From an uncultured Bacillota bacterium (lineage in GTDB: Bacteria > Bacillota_I > Bacilli_A > RF39 > UBA660): a stretch of 47,404 nucleotides of DNA. Below, one piece after another: positions 6,573 to 15,638 of the stretch. Below the pieces are notes generated by a model. It worked only from the letters and a program-made list of their open reading frames with translations, did not search any database and had not been told where the DNA came from. A program made the translations under genes and the position numbers. Position 1 is the stretch's first letter, and the number at the start of each line of letters is the position of its first letter. The stretch is from NCBI GenBank assembly GCA_905205665.1, contig CAJLEF010000007.1:1-47404 (forward strand), given 5' to 3'.

Positions 6573-8327
6573 ATTTTCATACCATTTATTAACAATATCG
6601 ACATTACTACTAGATGGCATAGGATTTGGCATATCTAACTTAACAATCATAGGTAAATTAAAGGCTGTCCCAAAAGTAAGAGCCATACCACGACGTAAGG
6701 TTTTTAAATTATTTAAATCATCTCTTGTCACACTGGAAGTTATCGAATCAATAATTTCATAATCATCAGGATGGAAAATTCTAAAAACTAAGAAATTAGA
6801 ACATTGAGATAAAGCTGTTTTAGATAACTCACTAGGTCTTTGGGTAATAAAGCCCATTAATACCCCGTATTTACGACCTTCTTTAGTTATTCTATCAAAA
6901 ATATTATATCCAATAACATCAATATCATTATCTTTAGTAACATAACGATGGGCTTCTTCTAAAATGATGTTAACAGGAAAAGAACCTCGGTCAGTTAAAT
7001 TAGTCGCATAGTTAAAAAACAATTTGGAATAAAGTTTGGTTAAAATTTTTGCAAATCGATCTTCCATTTCATTTAAGTTAATATTAATAATTTGTGCTTT
7101 TTCATTATTTATTGTTTTAAATAAGCCTTCAATATAATCTTTTTTGCTAATAATTTCTTTATATTCAAAAAATCTTTTATTAGGGCTATTGATAATTTGA
7201 TATAGATGTGTTTTTAAAGATACAGCTCTTTCATACATCGAAACCGAATTATAAACCCCTTCACTTAATAAAGCAAATTCTAAGGCGTCATAAATATCTT
7301 CTAAAGAATACGCTAAATTAGGTACCACAAAGTTAGTTTGTAAATTTATTCTCTTAAATTTATTTAAAAAATCAATAACTTGTGTAATTGCATTAATTTT
7401 TCCCTGGTTATCGATATTTAAGCATTGTCTTAATGTTCTTGTGTAACCAGGTTCTTTGATTTCACTATTTACATTTAAATCAGGCGTATTATATTTGGTT
7501 AAAATAGAAATAATTTGGTCTCTTATTTGACTGGCTTCTTTACCACTTGATAAAACCTCTAATAAAGCGGTCGCGATAATATTATTTTTATATTCTAAAC
7601 TTTGCGGATCTTCATTTTTGAAAATACGAACATACTGTAATGTTTTTTCTAAAATTGGAATTAGATAAGCATCTTCTACATTAAGTAAAATAGCTAAGTC
7701 ATCCGCGTCTAAAAAATATGGGGGAAAGCTAATAGTGGTTGATCCTTCTTGAAAACTATTTTCATAACTTTTGAAGTGAATAGAAGAAATATTCTCTAAT
7801 CCTTCTAAAGCACTTTTATATTCCCCATAAACATCAAATAAAACAATATGAGCATTTAAAGGAGGAGTTTCATTATAAGTAAAGACATTTTGCAAGATAC
7901 GCGCTACCCCACAACTTTTACCATAACCAGAGTTACCAATAATGGCAAAATGATTAGAAAAAAATTGATTCATATCAGCAGTTATTTTGAAATTCTCATA
8001 AGTAAGCGAACTTCCAATTAAAAGCGTATTTTTATCATGATAATTTTGAACTCCCACTAAAGAAATAAGTTCTTCACCAGTAATAATACGAGGAAAAATA
8101 TTTAAAGATGGTGCCTTATATATTCCTTGTATAAATTTATGATTAAAGATTTCTCCCAATAAATAGATATCTATTTTATCTTGTCTAACCTCTACTATCT
8201 TACCAATAATTAATCTTTCTTTATCTTGAAATGTAACATGTATCCCTTTTAAATTAGCTAATAAAGTTTTTTGTAAATTTTCAACATAAACATGATTTTC
8301 ATTAATATCTATTATTTTTCCGAACAT
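6561..8327 (-). CDS. HerA-like hexameric DNA-pumping ATPase (DUF87)
   Basis: FtsK/HerA-superfamily ATPase of 588 residues. A small beta-rich head (about residues 1-95) fits the HAS-barrel. Walker A is GNSGYGKS at 131-138, Walker B is NIILEEAH at 453-460, and TKEGRKYGVLMGFITQRPSE around 481-500 is the usual sensor region, ending in LRRGMALTFG. Archaeal HerA works with the nuclease NurA in end resection, and some bacterial HerA proteins pair with Sir2 or other effectors in phage defence. No such partner is adjacent here. It is a single-gene unit with promoter (8353-8381), site AAGGTGAT and terminator. The substrate is unknown. Confidence 0.88.
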   Translation of the reverse strand: MFGKIIDINENHVYVENLQKTLLANLKGIHVTFQDKERLIIGKIVEVRQDKIDIYLLGEIFNHKFIQGIYKAPSLNIFPRIITGEELISLVGVQNYHDKNTLLIGSSLTYENFKITADMNQFFSNHFAIIGNSGYGKSCGVARILQNVFTYNETPPLNAHIVLFDVYGEYKSALEGLENISSIHFKSYENSFQEGSTTISFPPYFLDADDLAILLNVEDAYLIPILEKTLQYVRIFKNEDPQSLEYKNNIIATALLEVLSSGKEASQIRDQIISILTKYNTPDLNVNSEIKEPGYTRTLRQCLNIDNQGKINAITQVIDFLNKFKRINLQTNFVVPNLAYSLEDIYDALEFALLSEGVYNSVSMYERAVSLKTHLYQIINSPNKRFFEYKEIISKKDYIEGLFKTINNEKAQIININLNEMEDRFAKILTKLYSKLFFNYATNLTDRGSFPVNIILEEAHRYVTKDNDIDVIGYNIFDRITKEGRKYGVLMGFITQRPSELSKTALSQCSNFLVFRIFHPDDYEIIDSITSSVTRDDLNNLKTLRRGMALTFGTAFNLPMIVKLDMPNPMPSSSNVDIVNKWYENNSL

Positions 8328-8352
8328 ACTATCACCTTTTTATCCTATAACA

Positions 8353-8381
8353 ATTATATGAAATTATTCTTTTAAAGACAA
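8353..8381 (-). promoter_or_regulatory. Promoter of the HerA-like gene
   Basis: Minus strand TTGTCT (8376-8381), 17-bp spacer, TATAAT (8353-8358), about 25 bases before the ATG. Confidence 0.65.
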
Positions 8382-8396
8382 GCAAAAGAACATATT

Positions 8397-8426
8397 AAAA
8401 AAAGTCAAACCACTTAAGTCTTGACT
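8397..8426 (-). terminator. Terminator of the 8435-8983 gene
   Basis: AGTCAA (8403-8408) and TTGACT (8421-8426) pair. On the minus strand the stem is followed by TTTTTTT. Confidence 0.7.
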
Positions 8427-8434
8427 TACTCCTA

Positions 8435-8983
8435 TTAATTTTCGGTTATTTCTATTGTTTTAATAAATTCTAATATTTCTTTAGCTTCATTTTCTTTTAA
8501 AGAATAATTAATAATCGCTACTTTTGGAGCATAATCTTTAAATGAAATATCAGACCAAATCGTGTTATTATAATAACCTATAATAGCTTCTTGGTTATTA
8601 TTTAAAATAAATGTATCTTCTGTTCTTCCTGTTCCACATACGCTATAAGAGTCTTCATAAACATTTAAAAGTGCATAATCTTCATTATTTTCTTTATATA
8701 ACTTTAAAGAAAATAAAATATTATTAGTATTCTCAACTTCTTCATAGTTCCAAGAAGATGAAATATGCCATTTAATTTCCATGTTATCCACATTTTTGGA
8801 GTAATCTTTGCCATCATCTTTGATATCTACCACCGATGAACATTTTTTTCCCCATGTACCAAAAATAACCTTTTGACCTTTTTCCATACACTGATTATTA
8901 ACAAGATACATAATAAAAATACTGCCACCTATTAAAAGAACAATAATACTAATTAACATAATTTTAAACCATTTCTTTTTCAT
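8435..8983 (-). CDS. Anchored extracytoplasmic protein, unknown
   Basis: I do not recognise the family. The 182 residues start with MKKKWFK and one membrane helix (about residues 7-28), then a hydrophilic outside domain of about 150 residues with NVYEDSYSVCGTGRTED and a C-terminal KENEAKEILEFIKTI helix. Three cysteines lie in the exported part. The start has a good ribosome site (AAAGGA) and a promoter just upstream, and a terminator follows, so it is a real single-gene transcript. A role in the envelope can be inferred from the topology only. Confidence 0.7.
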   Translation of the reverse strand: MKKKWFKIMLISIIVLLIGGSIFIMYLVNNQCMEKGQKVIFGTWGKKCSSVVDIKDDGKDYSKNVDNMEIKWHISSSWNYEEVENTNNILFSLKLYKENNEDYALLNVYEDSYSVCGTGRTEDTFILNNNQEAIIGYYNNTIWSDISFKDYAPKVAIINYSLKENEAKEILEFIKTIEITEN

Positions 8984-9016
8984 AATATTTCCTTTCGTTC
9001 GTTTTTTTCTAGCTTC

Positions 9017-9045
9017 ATCATATCATTTTTATTTTTCTTTCACAA
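9017..9045 (-). promoter_or_regulatory. Promoter of the 8435-8983 gene
   Basis: Minus strand TTGTGA (9040-9045), 17-bp spacer, TATGAT (9017-9022). Inverted copies TCATCAT (9015-9021) and ATGATGA (9049-9055) flank the promoter and could be an operator. Confidence 0.55.
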
Positions 9046-9060
9046 GCCATGATGATATAG

Positions 9061-9088
9061 AAAAAGATAACTATCTCTAGCTATCTTT
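9061..9088 (-). terminator. Terminator of the 9093-9983 gene
   Basis: AAAGATAACTA-TCTC-TAGCTATCTTT, 11 bp with one mismatch, followed on the minus strand by TTTTTCTATA. Confidence 0.65.
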
Positions 9089-9092
9089 CATT

Positions 9093-9983
9093 TTAAATTT
9101 TCTCTGTTTTTGTCCATATGTATTGGTTGTCTTTTTTTATAAAAGTATGTTGATATTTAGGAAAAGACATATTATTTTCATTAAAATAATTATCTACTTC
9201 TTCTTTTGTTAAATTCTCTTTTAAAATATTATTTGTATCAAAGTCATAAAGATTAAAATTACCATTATCTGTTAAGCTACTATAAATTGCACAAGTTTCT
9301 AAAACGATTTGTTCCTCTGTCTTTTGAACTATTTCTGTTTTTTCCAAAAGAAACTTTTGAATCGTAGCGCATTCACTTCCTTCAAAATAAGCACCATCAT
9401 AAACATAACAGATATTATCATAATGAAGATTACTACTTAAAATTTGCTCGTCAATTGTTTTATTATAATTCGTCATAAGATAATTTTTTAAATCATCTAA
9501 AGAGACTTTATTTCCTAAAGCACTAAGACTTTTACCAATTAAGGCATTCTCTAAAATATTTTGATTCGCATACACATTTTGAGATAAATCTACCATATCT
9601 TTAGAGATATAACTTATAAGTTCCCCAACATCAATTTCTTTCGTTTTATTTTCTAAAATTCTTAAAATGGCTTGCTTAGAAATTTGTGTTTCTTTTTTAT
9701 CAGGTTCTACTGCAATAATCGTGATTTTATACTGGCCAACGTCCTTATAATTTTGCATGTTTTCATCTAAAAAAGAAACCTTACATTTAGTCGAGACATT
9801 ATTTACAAAATCATCAACAGAATAATACGTACCTTCTAAAACATTTAAAGATGATACATCTAAGGAACAAGGATTTGTTTGATTAGAATTTAAATCTTTC
9901 TTTTGAAAGTAAAAAAACATTAAAGTAATAATAAGAAGAAGTAAAAAAACCATTAAAATTATTTTCTTATACTTATTTTCCAT
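9093..9983 (-). CDS. Anchored extracytoplasmic protein, unknown
   Basis: Not recognised with confidence. It has 296 residues with one N-terminal helix (about residues 6-26) and an outside part. Around residues 70-100 the pattern YKDVGQYKITIIAVEPDKKE resembles the end of bacterial Ig-like repeats of the DxxGxYxVxY type. The rest is helical and acidic, with six cysteines. A TGA-TACTAT extended -10 lies upstream, but it overlaps the end of the P-ATPase gene, so promoter evidence is weak. The gene is transcribed away from the P-ATPase terminus with a 47-base gap and may be partly co-transcribed with it. Confidence 0.65.
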   Translation of the reverse strand: MENKYKKIILMVFLLLLIITLMFFYFQKKDLNSNQTNPCSLDVSSLNVLEGTYYSVDDFVNNVSTKCKVSFLDENMQNYKDVGQYKITIIAVEPDKKETQISKQAILRILENKTKEIDVGELISYISKDMVDLSQNVYANQNILENALIGKSLSALGNKVSLDDLKNYLMTNYNKTIDEQILSSNLHYDNICYVYDGAYFEGSECATIQKFLLEKTEIVQKTEEQIVLETCAIYSSLTDNGNFNLYDFDTNNILKENLTKEEVDNYFNENNMSFPKYQHTFIKKDNQYIWTKTEKI

Positions 9984-10030
9984 ATTACACTACCTATTCT
10001 AATTTAATAGTATCATATTTAAAGAAAAAA

Positions 10031-12619
10031 CTAAACACCTAATTTAATTCCTTTACGTTGTAAAATTATTTTTCTTATAAAATCCATAGGAATTACCGTA
10101 AAAGATAATAGTAAAACTAAGAATAATTCAAAAGGAGTTAAACCAAAAGTTCTAAAAACAACGCCACCTTTATAAATTAAAATAATTTGAACTGTACAAA
10201 TAAAAAGAATCGTTAATAAGAATACTTTGTTTTCCTTAATATGAGCTAAAATATTTAGTCTATGAGTTCTGGCATTAAAAGCATTACCAATGCCAATAAA
10301 GATAAATAAGGCAAAATAGGCTGTCATTAAATATTTGTCATTTTCTCCGTTTCTTATTAAATTATGAATAAAAGGTGACTTTAAAAAGAAGATACAAAGT
10401 AAAGCTGAATAAGCACTAAGCCATAATATTTGGGAATACATATAACGATTTAAAATTGGTTCTTTTTTATCTTTAGGACTTTCTTTCATTGTTTCTAAAA
10501 GAGCGGGTTCATAAGAAAAAGCAAGACCAGCAAAAGTATCCATAATCATATTTATCCACAACATCTGAATAATAGTAATAGGCGTATTGACCCCAATAAA
10601 AGGTCCAATAATAGAAAGGAATAAAGCACAAAAATTACAGGTTAATTGATAAATAATAAATTTACGGATACTTTTAAAAATCGTTCGTCCATATAAAATT
10701 GCTTGACTTATCGATAAGATATTATCATCTAAAATAACAATGTCACTCGCTTCTTTGGCTACTTCTGTCCCACTTCCCATAGCAAAGCCAACGTTTGCTT
10801 TTTTTAAAGCAGGCGCGTCATTTACCCCATCCCCTGTCATGCCAACAACAAAATTTTGCTCTAAGGATAACTTAACCAGCCGACTCTTATCTTGGGGAAG
10901 AGCCCTTGCGACCACTCTTAAACGCGGTAAAATCTCCTTAATTTGTTCATCACTATAATAATTAAGTTCGGTACTCGTTAACACGATATCACTACTATTT
11001 TTAATGATACCAACCTCTTTGGCAATCGAAGTAGCCGTATCTTTCGCATCTCCCGTTATCATCACTACTTGAATGCCAGCATTTTGAATGAGTTCTACTC
11101 CTTTAAGGGCTTCTTCTCTTAAATCATCTTTTAGAACAACTAAGCTTAAGAAAGTTAAATAACTTTCATCTTCATCATGTCCCATAGCCAGTGTTAAAAC
11201 ACGACACCCTTTACTCGTTAAATTTTTTATCGTTTGTTCTATTTCCTTTTTGTTAATAAAGGGCTTTTCTTCCCCATTTAACTTTAAATAACGATGACAT
11301 TTAGGCAGTAATACTTCACTGGCTCCTTTTAAAAACGTTCTTTTAATTCCTTTATCTTTAATAGTAACGGCGGAATACTTATTTGTACTATTAAAATAAG
11401 TGTGTTTCATAATTTCACATGCAAACGTCTGGGGTTTTAAAAAAGATAATAGGGCTCGGTCGGTCGCATTACCGCCAATGATAACATCATCACTGTAAAT
11501 ACTTTGATTGTTTAAAATAAGATTTTGAGCTAGTATTTCATAATAACGAGGGTACTTTTTTAATTTGCTTTCTTTGTCAAAAGCCTCTTCATTACTAATA
11601 ATTTGCATAACCTCTAATTTACCTTTGGTAAGTGTACCGGTTTTGTCGGTAAATAAAATATTTAAAGAACCCGTGGTTTCAATCCCTACTAATTTTCTCA
11701 CTAAAACATTATTTTTAAGCATTCTTTTCATATTACTTGATAAAACTAACGTAATCATCATAGGAAGACCTTCTGGGACAGCCACCACAATGATAGTTAC
11801 AGATAAAGTCAAAGAATAAATAAGATAATCTGCCATTAAATGAACATTCGTAATGGTATTTAAAATAGCTTTCCCATCAAAATGATTATCCAAAACAATT
11901 ACTGAAAATAAATAAGAACAGGTTACTAAAAAGGCGCCAATATAACCAATTTTACTAATAGTCTTAGCTAATCCTTGTAATCTTAACTTCAAAGGACTCA
12001 TCGGTTCTTCTTCTTGAAGTTCTTTAGCTAAATTACCATACACTGTGTTATCCCCAACGGCTGTAACTTCCATATAAGCTTCGCCATCATAGACAACCGT
12101 CCCCCTTAAGACATCTTTATCCATAGTATTCGCATCTTTTAAATGTTCTTTGGTTTCACCATTAAGACGGGATTCATCGACACTTATTTTACCAGATACT
12201 AAAAAACCATCCGCGGGCACTTTATCACCTGATGATAAAAAGATAATATCTTTAGTGACAACTTCTTCAAGTTTTATCTTGGTAATCTTACCATTTCTTT
12301 TGGCTTTTACCTCAATGCTTTCTTGTTCTTCTTGGAGTTTTTTAAAGGCTTCTTCACTGCCATATTCACTAATGGTCGAAATAAAAGATGCTAAAAAAAT
12401 AGCGATTAAAATTCCTAAGGTTTCAAACCAATCAAAGTCTCGAAATAAAAAAACTACTTTTATGGTTAAAGCTACTAAAAGAATTTTAATAATGGGATCT
12501 CCTAGAGATTCTAAAAGTAATCGCATAAAACTTTTTTGCTTTTTTTCCGTTAAAACATTGGAACCATTTAATTTTCTTTGTACTTCTACTTCTTTTTTAT
12601 TTAAACCTTTTATGTCCAT
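10031..12619 (-). CDS. Calcium-type P2 P-type ATPase
   Basis: Cation pump that couples ATP hydrolysis to export, probably of Ca2+. Catalytic aspartate in DKTGTLT (Asp325 with the start used here), PEGLP in the fourth transmembrane helix (about 282-286), MTGDGVNDAPALK hinge near residue 600, and the long C-terminal cation-ATPase domain, in all 862 residues and about ten helices. PEGLP plus the VRKLVGIETTGS run fits PMCA/SERCA-type bacterial pumps. The actuator loop, normally TGES, reads LNGET, keeping the glutamate but not the threonine. The start is the ATG at 12619, 8 bases after AGGTGA, not the GTG at 12631. No calcium-binding regulator is adjacent. Confidence 0.92.
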   Translation of the reverse strand: MDIKGLNKKEVEVQRKLNGSNVLTEKKQKSFMRLLLESLGDPIIKILLVALTIKVVFLFRDFDWFETLGILIAIFLASFISTISEYGSEEAFKKLQEEQESIEVKAKRNGKITKIKLEEVVTKDIIFLSSGDKVPADGFLVSGKISVDESRLNGETKEHLKDANTMDKDVLRGTVVYDGEAYMEVTAVGDNTVYGNLAKELQEEEPMSPLKLRLQGLAKTISKIGYIGAFLVTCSYLFSVIVLDNHFDGKAILNTITNVHLMADYLIYSLTLSVTIIVVAVPEGLPMMITLVLSSNMKRMLKNNVLVRKLVGIETTGSLNILFTDKTGTLTKGKLEVMQIISNEEAFDKESKLKKYPRYYEILAQNLILNNQSIYSDDVIIGGNATDRALLSFLKPQTFACEIMKHTYFNSTNKYSAVTIKDKGIKRTFLKGASEVLLPKCHRYLKLNGEEKPFINKKEIEQTIKNLTSKGCRVLTLAMGHDEDESYLTFLSLVVLKDDLREEALKGVELIQNAGIQVVMITGDAKDTATSIAKEVGIIKNSSDIVLTSTELNYYSDEQIKEILPRLRVVARALPQDKSRLVKLSLEQNFVVGMTGDGVNDAPALKKANVGFAMGSGTEVAKEASDIVILDDNILSISQAILYGRTIFKSIRKFIIYQLTCNFCALFLSIIGPFIGVNTPITIIQMLWINMIMDTFAGLAFSYEPALLETMKESPKDKKEPILNRYMYSQILWLSAYSALLCIFFLKSPFIHNLIRNGENDKYLMTAYFALFIFIGIGNAFNARTHRLNILAHIKENKVFLLTILFICTVQIILIYKGGVVFRTFGLTPFELFLVLLLSFTVIPMDFIRKIILQRKGIKLGV

Positions 12620-12645
12620 AAGAAGTATCACCTAGAAAATGATAT

Positions 12646-12676
12646 GAAAAAAATACTTAGTTTAGACTAAATATTT
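12646..12676 (-). terminator. Terminator of the alr/ATP-grasp operon
   Basis: AAATATTTAGT-CTAA-ACTAAGTATTT on the minus strand, 11 bp with one G-U pair, running into TTTTTTC. It separates the operon from the P-ATPase gene. Confidence 0.8.
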
Positions 12677-12683
12677 TCGTTTC

Positions 12684-13697
12684 TTATTTTAATTCATCAC
12701 CTAAAATATCACTAAGAACTTTTAGGTAACCTTCTTTACTATTTTTTAGTTTATAAAATTGTAAAATACCATAACCAGGATACTCATTTCCTTCTACCAT
12801 AACAGGACCATTATCCGTAAAGGCAATGTCCCAACCAATGTATCTTACTTGCGGAAGTTTTAAAGCAGCTTCTTGACACATCAAAAAAGCTTCTTTGACA
12901 TCAGGAATTTTTACTTCTTTAAATTTTTTATGGGTTAAAGGATGTTCTTCGTAAATTTTTCCGTAATCATCAAGAACATTAGAATCAATTTTACCGTCTT
13001 TTCCTAAACTAAAGTAAAGGTCATTGGTACAACCGATAATTTCACTTTCATCTTGGTTGATACGAAAGGCATTGCCAACCAAATAAACCTTACCGTCTTT
13101 GTAAAGAGTACAAATTCTTAAAGAGCAAACGACATTGGGGTTAATCTCATTAACTTCTTTACTTTGAACAATTTCTTCTTCTATTAAGTATTGTTTTTGT
13201 GTTAAAAGTTTTTCATAAAGCTTTTTAAGATCTTTTTCTTTAGATACGGTTATTTTAGTAATTCCATGTCCTCCATATCCAACTGGGTCCTTTGCAAAAA
13301 CAACTTTGTGAGAGTTTAAAAATGTTTTAAATTCATCTAAATTTGTTTCTCTTAAATCAATAAATTCTCTTTTTAAATATTTTTTAAAAATCGTATTAAA
13401 TAAAATTTTATCATGTAAAACGATTTCATATTTATCATCATTTAAATAAGAAATTAATTTATAAAAAGACTTAGTTGTAACAAATGTATCTTTTTCTTTA
13501 CGAGTCAAATTATAATAGTTGCCTCGAAAATAATCGGTATAACCTACCCCTCTTGTTAAAATATTAAAATACATATCTAACTTAATTCTAGTTTTAGATG
13601 TATGGTTATCTTTTGCCATAATATCTATCATTTTATTAAGTCTTTCTTTATTAGTTCCTTTTCTTTTTCTCATTAACCATTTGTAAACGTTTGCCAT
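12684..13697 (-). CDS. Sugar-transfer-associated ATP-grasp protein
   Basis: ATP-grasp-fold protein of 337 residues. AKDPVGYGGHGI (about residues 138-149) is the nucleotide-binding loop, YLIEEEIVQ follows, and the C-terminus has RYIGWDIAFTDNGPVMVEGN, where Asp and Glu/Asn ligate metal. This layout fits the family called ATP-grasp in sugar transfer (PF14397), often found near cell-wall or capsule genes. The true substrate is not known. It follows alr by 14 bases and is the last gene of a three-gene operon, so a link with D-alanine, for example loading it on an envelope polymer, is possible but inferred. Confidence 0.78.
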   Translation of the reverse strand: MANVYKWLMRKRKGTNKERLNKMIDIMAKDNHTSKTRIKLDMYFNILTRGVGYTDYFRGNYYNLTRKEKDTFVTTKSFYKLISYLNDDKYEIVLHDKILFNTIFKKYLKREFIDLRETNLDEFKTFLNSHKVVFAKDPVGYGGHGITKITVSKEKDLKKLYEKLLTQKQYLIEEEIVQSKEVNEINPNVVCSLRICTLYKDGKVYLVGNAFRINQDESEIIGCTNDLYFSLGKDGKIDSNVLDDYGKIYEEHPLTHKKFKEVKIPDVKEAFLMCQEAALKLPQVRYIGWDIAFTDNGPVMVEGNEYPGYGILQFYKLKNSKEGYLKVLSDILGDELK

Positions 13698-13711
13698 ATT
13701 TTTCCTCTTTC

Positions 13712-14857
13712 TTATTTATATACTCTTTCGTTTCGATTACCTATTTCAATTAATGTCTGAGCAATTCCCATGTCTTTATCACGTGAAACTGCTCCAAGGG
13801 TAATTCCATCTCCTAGAATAGTGACTTTATCATTTAACTTTACATCTTCATCCACTTGAATCATCATCATATTCATACTAATTTCTCCAACAACAGGATA
13901 TAATTTATCTTTAATTAATACTTTCGTAGGTCTAATACCATTCGCGTATCCCACAGGTAAAATAGCTACCAGCATATCTTTCTTGACTTTATAAGTAGCT
14001 CCGTATCCTAAGTATGTATTTTTTTCTACTCTTTTTATTTGAATAATTCCTGTTATAAATTTCATAGCTGGTTTCACGTCTAAAGTGACATTTAAAGTTG
14101 TTTTACTAATATGCCATATTTTTCTTAGAAAATTATTACGGGCTAAACGAAGTTTGTTTTTGAGTCCTACCTTACTTTCTGTTGGACATACATTATAACC
14201 ATATAATAAAATACCTACTCGAAAAGCATTCACAAAAGAAGGTCGTTCATGAATCATTAAATTCACACTGGAAGAAAGATGAACCATAGGAATTTCTTTT
14301 AAATCAATTAAACTCGTTATCTTTTGAAACCTTTTAATTTGTTCATCATAATGGCTATCAAAAATACCAGTCGTTGCTAAATGAGTATAAATACCTTCTA
14401 ATTCTAAATACTCTGTACTTTTAATTAAATTGACGGCTGTAAAAACATCTTGTTCATTTTGAAAACCAAGGCGTCCCATTCCTGAATCTATTTGTAAATG
14501 TAATTTAATAGGTTCTTTTATATGTAAAGAAAGTAAATTAACAAGATATTCATGACTTGGTATGGATAAAGTGATTTTGTTTCGAATCGCGATTTGTAAA
14601 TCTTCCTTGTTAATAGGTTGCAAACACAAAACCGGAATATCTTGGTCATACTTTCTAATTTCTAAGGCTTCTTTAAGATAAGAAACGGCAATGTAATCGG
14701 CTCCACCTTTTTTTACTTCTTCAACAATTTTTTCGCCATGACCATAAGCACCTGACTTTAAAACCGCTATCATGTATTTATATTCAGCATAATTTTTTTT
14801 AATTTCTAAAACATTATGTAATATATTTTGGGTATCTATTTCCACGTATGTTTTCAT
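13712..14857 (-). CDS. alr: Alanine racemase
   Basis: PLP enzyme that makes D-alanine for peptidoglycan. AVLKSGAYGHG carries the PLP lysine (Lys34), HLQIDSGMGRLGF is the next conserved block, and LGYGATYKV holds the catalytic tyrosine, followed by LPVGYANG. The normally conserved CMDQ near residue 330 reads SMNM, replacing the aspartate with asparagine, an unusual active-site neighbourhood. The 381 residues are a normal length. It has a strong site GGAGGAAAAAGC before ATG. It lies in an operon with an 82-residue unknown protein upstream and an ATP-grasp protein downstream. Confidence 0.93.
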   Translation of the reverse strand: MKTYVEIDTQNILHNVLEIKKNYAEYKYMIAVLKSGAYGHGEKIVEEVKKGGADYIAVSYLKEALEIRKYDQDIPVLCLQPINKEDLQIAIRNKITLSIPSHEYLVNLLSLHIKEPIKLHLQIDSGMGRLGFQNEQDVFTAVNLIKSTEYLELEGIYTHLATTGIFDSHYDEQIKRFQKITSLIDLKEIPMVHLSSSVNLMIHERPSFVNAFRVGILLYGYNVCPTESKVGLKNKLRLARNNFLRKIWHISKTTLNVTLDVKPAMKFITGIIQIKRVEKNTYLGYGATYKVKKDMLVAILPVGYANGIRPTKVLIKDKLYPVVGEISMNMMMIQVDEDVKLNDKVTILGDGITLGAVSRDKDMGIAQTLIEIGNRNERVYK

Positions 14858-14868
14858 GCTTTTTCCTC

Positions 14869-15117
14869 CTACTTATGGGTTTCATGATAATAACTATAAT
14901 CGGCTAGTTCACGAGCCACATTTTCAAGTTCATCATATTCTTCATCAGAACCTATTTCTGATAAGTAAAAAAGTAAATCTTTGTTACTTTTAACATTTTG
15001 ATAAGGAATGTGATATTCTTCTAAAACTTCCCTTTGATAGTTTGTTAAATATAAATTATCTTTAATATGAACTAATTTATTTTGTTCTACCATTTGGGTA
15101 AAATCTTCTTCTTTCAT
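14869..15117 (-). CDS. Small acidic protein, unknown
   Basis: 82 residues, acidic and soluble, with no motif that I can name. It starts MKEEDFTQMVEQNK, holds NLYLTNYQREVLEEYHI in the middle, a pattern of helix and turn as in small DNA- or protein-binding adaptors, and ends in an acidic helix with ADYSYYHETHK. The ATG at 15117 lies 6 bases after GAGGTG; a GTG at 15126 would extend the frame by three codons. It is first in the alr operon, 11 bases from alr. Confidence 0.65.
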   Translation of the reverse strand: MKEEDFTQMVEQNKLVHIKDNLYLTNYQREVLEEYHIPYQNVKSNKDLLFYLSEIGSDEEYDELENVARELADYSYYHETHK

Positions 15118-15185
15118 CTCAAACACCTCTTTTATCTTATCATATTTTTCTTATTTTGGGATATATTATTACAAAAGGTGATTCA

Positions 15186-15638
15186 ATGAAAAATAAACTT
15201 AAAAATTTACTACAAATCTTTACTCCTTTAATAGGTGGGGGTATTGTTAGTTTTATTATTAAAGATAGTTTAAATTATCAAGATATGGTAAAACCTCTTT
15301 TGGCACCACCTAAAATAGTTTTTCCTATCGCGTGGACAATCCTTTATCTATTAATTGGCTATGCTTATTATAAAAATAGACAAGTTAGTGAGAATAAGGA
15401 AACAATGATGTTATATTATATTGGTCTCATATTAAATTTTATTTGGCCAATCATTTTCTTTAATTTTAAACTTTATTTAGTGGCTTTATTTGTTATTTGT
15501 CTTTTAATAGGTTTTACATACTTGTTATTCTTAAACTATAAAAAAGAAAGTCCCCTTTCAGGAACTTTACTTATTTTTTACTTACTTTGGTTAGTATTTG
15601 CAACCTATTTAAATGCCGGAATTTATATTTTAAATTAA
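15186..15638 (+). CDS. tspO: TspO/MBR family membrane protein
   Basis: Five-helix membrane protein of 150 residues in the tryptophan-rich sensory protein / peripheral benzodiazepine receptor family, which binds porphyrins. KPLLAPPKIVFPIAWTILY (about residues 36-54) is the family signature, followed by LILNFIWPIIFF (about 88-99). The start is the ATG at 15186 after AAAGGTGATTCA, not a TTG 30 bases upstream. Its last codons overlap the end of the convergent SNF2 gene by four bases. No tetrapyrrole genes are nearby, so the ligand is not suggested by context. Confidence 0.88.
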   Translation: MKNKLKNLLQIFTPLIGGGIVSFIIKDSLNYQDMVKPLLAPPKIVFPIAWTILYLLIGYAYYKNRQVSENKETMMLYYIGLILNFIWPIIFFNFKLYLVALFVICLLIGFTYLLFLNYKKESPLSGTLLIFYLLWLVFATYLNAGIYILN

